Part shown: positions 60,240 to 64,000 of the stretch, piece after piece
Numbering within the stretch: position 1 is the stretch's first letter
Layout: each line of letters begins with the position of its first letter
The notes under the pieces: generated by a model
What the model was told of the DNA's origin: nothing
The model's input: the letters and a program-made list of their open reading frames with translations, nothing else
Databases searched by the model: none
Made by a program: the position numbers and the translations under genes
Assembly: GCF_024713975.1 (NCBI RefSeq)
Contig: NC_091116.1
Location: 3,496,463 to 3,560,462 of the forward strand
Source: Paralichthys olivaceus
Taxonomy: Eukaryota > Chordata > Actinopteri > Pleuronectiformes > Paralichthyidae
Direction of reading: 5' to 3'
DNA length: 64,000 nt

Positions 60240-61046
60240 GGAAACTCCAAACCCCCGTTTTCAAAGTACGCATGCGCGAAATCCATAGCCCCCGTTCCAG
60301 ACGTACGCATGCGCAAAATCCAAACCCCCCCCGTTCCAGATGTACGCATGCGTGAATCTCCTAACCCCACCCCCCCCCCCCCCCCCGTTCCAGATTTACG
60401 CATGCGCGAAATCCACAGCCCCCGTTCCAGACATACACATGCGCGAAATCCACAGCCCTCGTTCCAGATGTACGCGTGCACGAAATCCACAGCCCCCGTT
60501 CCAGATGTACGCATGCGTGAATCTCCTACCCCCCCGTTCCAGACTTATTAAAGCCTAGTTTATGCTTCTGCGTCACGTCGACGCCGCAGTCGTTGAGCAT
60601 TCGAAGTGCTGCGTCGAGGGAACGCGTTGCTCTGCAATTCACCGCCATGCCGCTAGGGGGGTGTAGCTGTGTGTTTGTGTGGTTATAGCCGAATCCTCGC
60701 TTTTTCTTCCGTAAAGTAAACAACAGTAAACAATGGCGACCGAGGTGGAGCAGCTGTATTTGTTGTTGGAGCTCATTAATATTGAGGAACAAATGCTTAT
60801 ATTGCAAATGTTGAAGCGCGAGCTACAAAGAAAACGTTTGCGGAGTTGGTTTTTACGACGAGGAAGAAAGACCGGAAAAAGCCACTGCCGGAACTTACGT
60901 TCTGAGCGGACCAATCACAGCGCTTGCGGTCGTTGACGCGGACCGCAACTAGGCTTTACGCATGCGCGAAATCCACAGCCCCCCGTTCCAGACACACGCA
61001 TGCGCGAATCTCCTACCCCCTCCCCTTTTAGACGTATGCATAAATA
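60240..61046. repeat. GC-rich minisatellite, ~38-bp unit, about 10 copies, interrupted
   Basis: Unit: CCCCCGTTCCAGACGTACGC followed by ATGCGCGAAATCCACAGC. Copies run from about 60255 to 60547 and resume at 60956-61040 after a MITE. Most contain CGCATGCGC, close to the palindromic NRF1 site. The block lies ~750 bp upstream of dhrsx exon 1. Confidence 0.85.
60552..60955 (+). mobile_element. Harbinger-like non-autonomous transposon (404 bp)
   Basis: The left end AGCCTAGTTTATGCTTCTGC is identical to the element at 1686-2204. The right end is shorter and more degenerate (GCAACTAGGCT). The plus strand from 60733 again encodes MATEVEQLYLLLEL and an Arg/Lys-rich run. Flanked by TAA/TTA. It sits inside one repeat of the minisatellite and interrupts it. 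Confidence 0.75.
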
Positions 61047-61874
61047 AATATTCAGAAATACATATTCTTCATAAATCTCTGAAAACACTGTAGAAAACAC
61101 TTAAAGGAGCGATGCCTGCGTCACTAACATAACTTGAAATAGATACTGCACACATGGATTATTACACGTTGCATTTAAAGTGGCCCTGAAGTGTCTCAGT
61201 GTAGTTGTGTCTTTTGTGGATGCCTGTCTGCAGGGGTCACAATTAACTCATATTCTTTATAGAGTAACCAAACATCCCAAATATTGATATGCATGGTATT
61301 TCATATAAACTGTAAATTATAAATTATAGTCACCACCACTGCCATGCACTTCAGTCAGCTACTGACATTTTATTTGTTCACACAGTGTCCAATGCACGAA
61401 CATTTACTGGAAACATGGAATGACGTGTGCATATGTAACGGATGATTGCTGACTTGAAATGTTTTTATTGTGTACAACACAGACAGATGTATGCTGACCA
61501 CTGGGAGGCTCCTGATTGTGTCAGGGGTAAGGTAACAATAAACTACTGACTGACATTAATCATTCATACCACTAATTGCTTAGTATTTAGTTTTTTTCAG
61601 GTTTACTTGGATTATTATTTTGCAATACATAAGGACCTTGCCTCAGACTGACACACCCAGTCTGTTCTTTAAAATGTTTTGCAGGTTTGTTGATAATATT
61701 ATTTCACAATAAGCTATAGCTGATGTGACGACCTTGTCTCAGATCGGCACACCCAATCTCCTTTAAAAAGAAAGGGTCAGGACTGGGGTTGCATAGGACG
61801 GTTGCAGCTGCAAATTCCAGCTAGTCACAACTATCTACTCGTTTTTATTTTGCGTTGACAGAAAAGTCGTCATC
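61047..61874. other. Intergenic and putative upstream region, no gene seen
   Basis: AT-rich sequence with no coding frame. The last ~120 bp hold a TTTAAAAAG TATA-like box near 61764 and an AGCTGCAAATTCCAGCT patch, which could belong to a promoter for the exon at 61875. Confidence 0.35.
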
Positions 61875-61938
61875 ATGCAGTTTGGTGTGCGGATTGCTTT
61901 CTCTCTGCTCCTGATTGCTGCAGCAGTATCTGCAAAAG
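61875..61938 (+). CDS. Candidate first coding exon with signal peptide; rest of gene beyond the window or unrecognised
   Basis: ATG at 61875 opens MQFGVRIAFSLLLIAAAVSA followed by Lys, a clean signal peptide (short n-region with one Arg, hydrophobic core, AVSA cleavage site). It then meets a perfect donor AAAG|GTAAGG, phase 1. No second exon is obvious before 64000. A first exon holding only the signal peptide is usual for small secreted or type I membrane proteins. In humans CD99 lies next to DHRSX, so a Cd99-like gene is one candidate, but there is no sequence proof here. Confidence 0.5.
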
Positions 61939-62999
61939 GTAAGGGGACTATTGGACAAAAGTATTATTTTGACACTGTTACTTCAAATTGGTTAAAATGT
62001 ATTATGCAGTATCAATTGACTTTTCAAGTGGAGCCTAAAATGTAATTAATATAGTGCTCAAGAGGAGTGTCATTTGGTATATATATATTTTGCATTTTTA
62101 CTTATATAATATTAATGATTAGATACTATAGAATAGATACCAAGAAATGCTGTACAGCTAAGACAGACCAGTTGTACAACTTATGAGCAGCACCTGAACA
62201 CCAACTGTTGCTGTTGACACTTATTAAAACCTATAGCTGGTAGAGAACTTAAATACAGTAATGGAAAACCAAGTGATTGGCTTGTTGCAAAATGCAAACC
62301 GACGAAAAGAAATCAGAGGAAATAACCAAATAGACAAAGACAAGGCTACACACTGAAGCATGGAGGATCAGTAGCTTTATGTAATAAAGTATGTGAAATA
62401 AAATATAGAGAGGACAAGATGTTAACGCAAATATAAATTTATCATCACTCATAGTCGTATGCTTAAATGATGATAAAATGGACAAAGAAGCCATTCTGTA
62501 AACTAAATTCCAATTTTAAGAAACTGTAAATTTTATACCTTACTCAAATTTGAGAGAAACGGGTGAGGTGCAAAACCTGTATCGACAAATGCTGGCTGAC
62601 AATATCTTCTATGCTTGTATTTGTCCCAGACCACCTATTTAAAAGTTTTTAAAAAGTCATAAAAGGGTGGAAATTAGGATTTATGTTTATTTCCATTTAC
62701 TTAAAGGTAATTTTTGTTATTAAAGATAATCGTAGTGACCAAGATGTAGTGTATGACTCTCACCATCATTTGACAACAGTAAACTAACATTAACATTAAG
62801 TGCACATGCATTCAACAATTTGTAAATAACCAGAGGAATTTCCGAATTGATTGTTTTGACACTTGCACATATAAAAAGCTATTTGATATCAATATATTTT
62901 CAGTTTTTGATGTGTGCGTGTATAAAACTGTTTTAGCCTACGTGTATAAAAATTGCTTAGTACTTGTGTGTGCATAGTACATGCATTTGATAGCAGTCA
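61939..62999. other. Probable intron, nothing recognised
   Basis: AT-rich DNA after the signal-peptide exon; no second exon with convincing signals and no clear repeat. Confidence 0.35.
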
Positions 63000-63065
63000 G
63001 GGGTGAATGGCAAAAGTTTCCATCATCAAGACGAGAAAAGCCCTATATAAATACAAACCATTTAC
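63000..63065 (-). mobile_element. SINE/teleost repeat fragment
   Basis: CATCATCAAGACGAGAAAAG and CCCTATATAAATACAAACCA correspond to the body end of the SINE at 29405-29665 in opposite orientation. Confidence 0.55.
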
Positions 63066-63089
63066 TATGACACTAGACGGCATATGAAT

Positions 63090-63690
63090 ATCTGGTCCAG
63101 GCTCTTGCCATCTCACGCCTAGACTACTGCAAACCTCTCCTGGCTGCTAATGGCATCAATATTGCAGCAGCTTGACTGGTCTTCAACCAACCTAAGCTCA
63201 CTCACGCCACACCGCTCCTCTGCTTCCTTTACTGGTTTCAAAACACTAGTATTGCGTGCCGTGCTGTGAACGGATCAGGCCCAGTCTACATCCAGGACAT
63301 GGTTAAACCTTACACCCCAGCCCGTCCACTCCGCTCTGCATCTGCCAATCAGCTTGCCGCTCCCTCACTGCGAGGAGGGCACAGCTAACCACTCAACAAA
63401 ATCACGACTGTTTGCTGTCCTGGCTCCTAAATGGTGGAACAAGCTCCCCATTGACATCAGGACAGCAGAACGTCTACACATATTCTGCCACACGCTAAAG
63501 ACACATGTCCTTTGACTACACCTTGGTCAAGAAGATGATGTCAAATAACCAATAATAACAAGGAAAGGAAAATTAAGTTTAGTTAGTATGTGGTTTTGCT
63601 TTTGAAGTTAATGTACCCTCATAGTAAAATAAGTCCCTTTGGATAAAAGCATCAGCTAAATTAAATGTAATGTAATATATAATTACCCAA
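63090..63690 (+). mobile_element. L2 LINE 3' end, degenerate
   Basis: Encodes with stops LAISRLDYCKPLLAA, IACRAVNGSGPVYIQDMVKP and PLRSASANQLAAPSLR, the C-terminal part of an L2 reverse transcriptase. It ends with TTTGGATAAAAGCATCAGCTA and TGTAATGTAAT, the L2-type 3' tail. Confidence 0.8.
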
Positions 63691-64000
63691 TTATTATCTA
63701 TATTATGATGACATGTCATCAATGCTGAGAGCTGGTGGAGTAAACCAAAGATATGCAAGTCAAAACAATAGCATGCCCTGCCCTCTGTTGTTTTCTCAAG
63801 GTTTATAGTGACTGTGGTTCATAACACAGGTAAATTGTGGTGCATTTATTTGTGTTGAAACTTCAGTAATCAACAGCTTTGAAGATAATTGAACTGCTAA
63901 TAACAATGAGGTGATTCATATGTCCACAGATAATAGCCACTAGGGACATGATCGACTCCAACATAAAATAGGAAATGACCAATTTGAAAAATAATTGTGT

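Noticed and set aside
60203-60551. Long frames on both strands with repeated MRTSGTG or ACAKSTAPVPD units
   Set aside because: Produced by the minisatellite, whose unit length keeps some frames open; no start context or splice logic.
60255-61040. CRISPR-like array
   Set aside because: Units are contiguous and similar with no unique spacers, and the window is vertebrate DNA. It is a minisatellite.
63090-63540. Coding exon of a host gene at the right end
   Set aside because: Motifs such as AISRLDYC and the TTTGGATAAAAGC tail identify it as L2.

Overview
The window reads as nuclear DNA of a ray-finned fish, most likely a percomorph teleost. The signs are compact host genes with GT-AG introns, fish-type L2, Rex1/CR1, L1 and I-like LINEs, Tc1, hAT and Harbinger DNA transposons, TTAA-flanked MITEs, a BEL/Pao remnant, a teleost tRNA-type SINE, and abundant CA and AT microsatellites. 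I cannot name a species from sequence alone.

Positions 1-16,812 form a complex tandem array anchored on 5S rRNA genes, all on the minus strand. One full-length 5S gene lies at 8947-9066, with truncated 5S pieces at 448-491, 16077-16127 and 16773-16812. The DNA between successive 5S starts is one composite unit: 8,575 bp in copy 1, 7,061 bp in copy 2, and a stub for copy 3. Copy 1 carries a degenerate tRNA-Gly, a transposon-like gene interrupted by a LINE tail, a minus-strand L2 LINE, an intact-looking tRNA-Asp and a roughly 430-bp tandem repeat. Copy 2 has lost the last two. A Harbinger-like MITE is present only in copy 1. Left of position 448 a 5S gene is interrupted by what looks like the 5' leader and first ORF of a retroelement.

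Positions 16,813-22,800 are mostly repeats: a 391-codon Rex1/CR1-like reverse transcriptase ORF (minus), a hAT remnant, and a set of short exon-like islands of unknown identity.

Positions 23,045-33,643 hold a complete six-exon slx9 (fam207a) ribosome-biogenesis gene on the minus strand. Its introns are loaded with transposons, including a hAT element nested inside a Tc1 transposase. Positions 34-40 kb are again repeats (L2, MITE, BEL/Pao gag).

Positions 40,286-43,244 hold nine phase-consistent exons of a gas8/DRC4-like ciliary gene (minus). It lacks a recognisable first coding exon. Divergent from it lies a single-exon SOWAHC-like ankyrin gene (44,665-45,858, plus). Positions 50,678-59,486 hold a complete seven-exon dhrsx short-chain dehydrogenase gene (minus).

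Upstream of dhrsx is a GC-rich minisatellite built on a CGCATGCGC core and interrupted by a second Harbinger-like MITE. A candidate signal-peptide first exon of a secreted or membrane protein follows at 61,875. The last 900 bp contain L2 and SINE debris. The host genes act in unrelated processes (ribosome assembly, motile cilia, an ankyrin protein of unclear role, polyprenol/dolichol redox chemistry), and nothing suggests they form a functional cluster.
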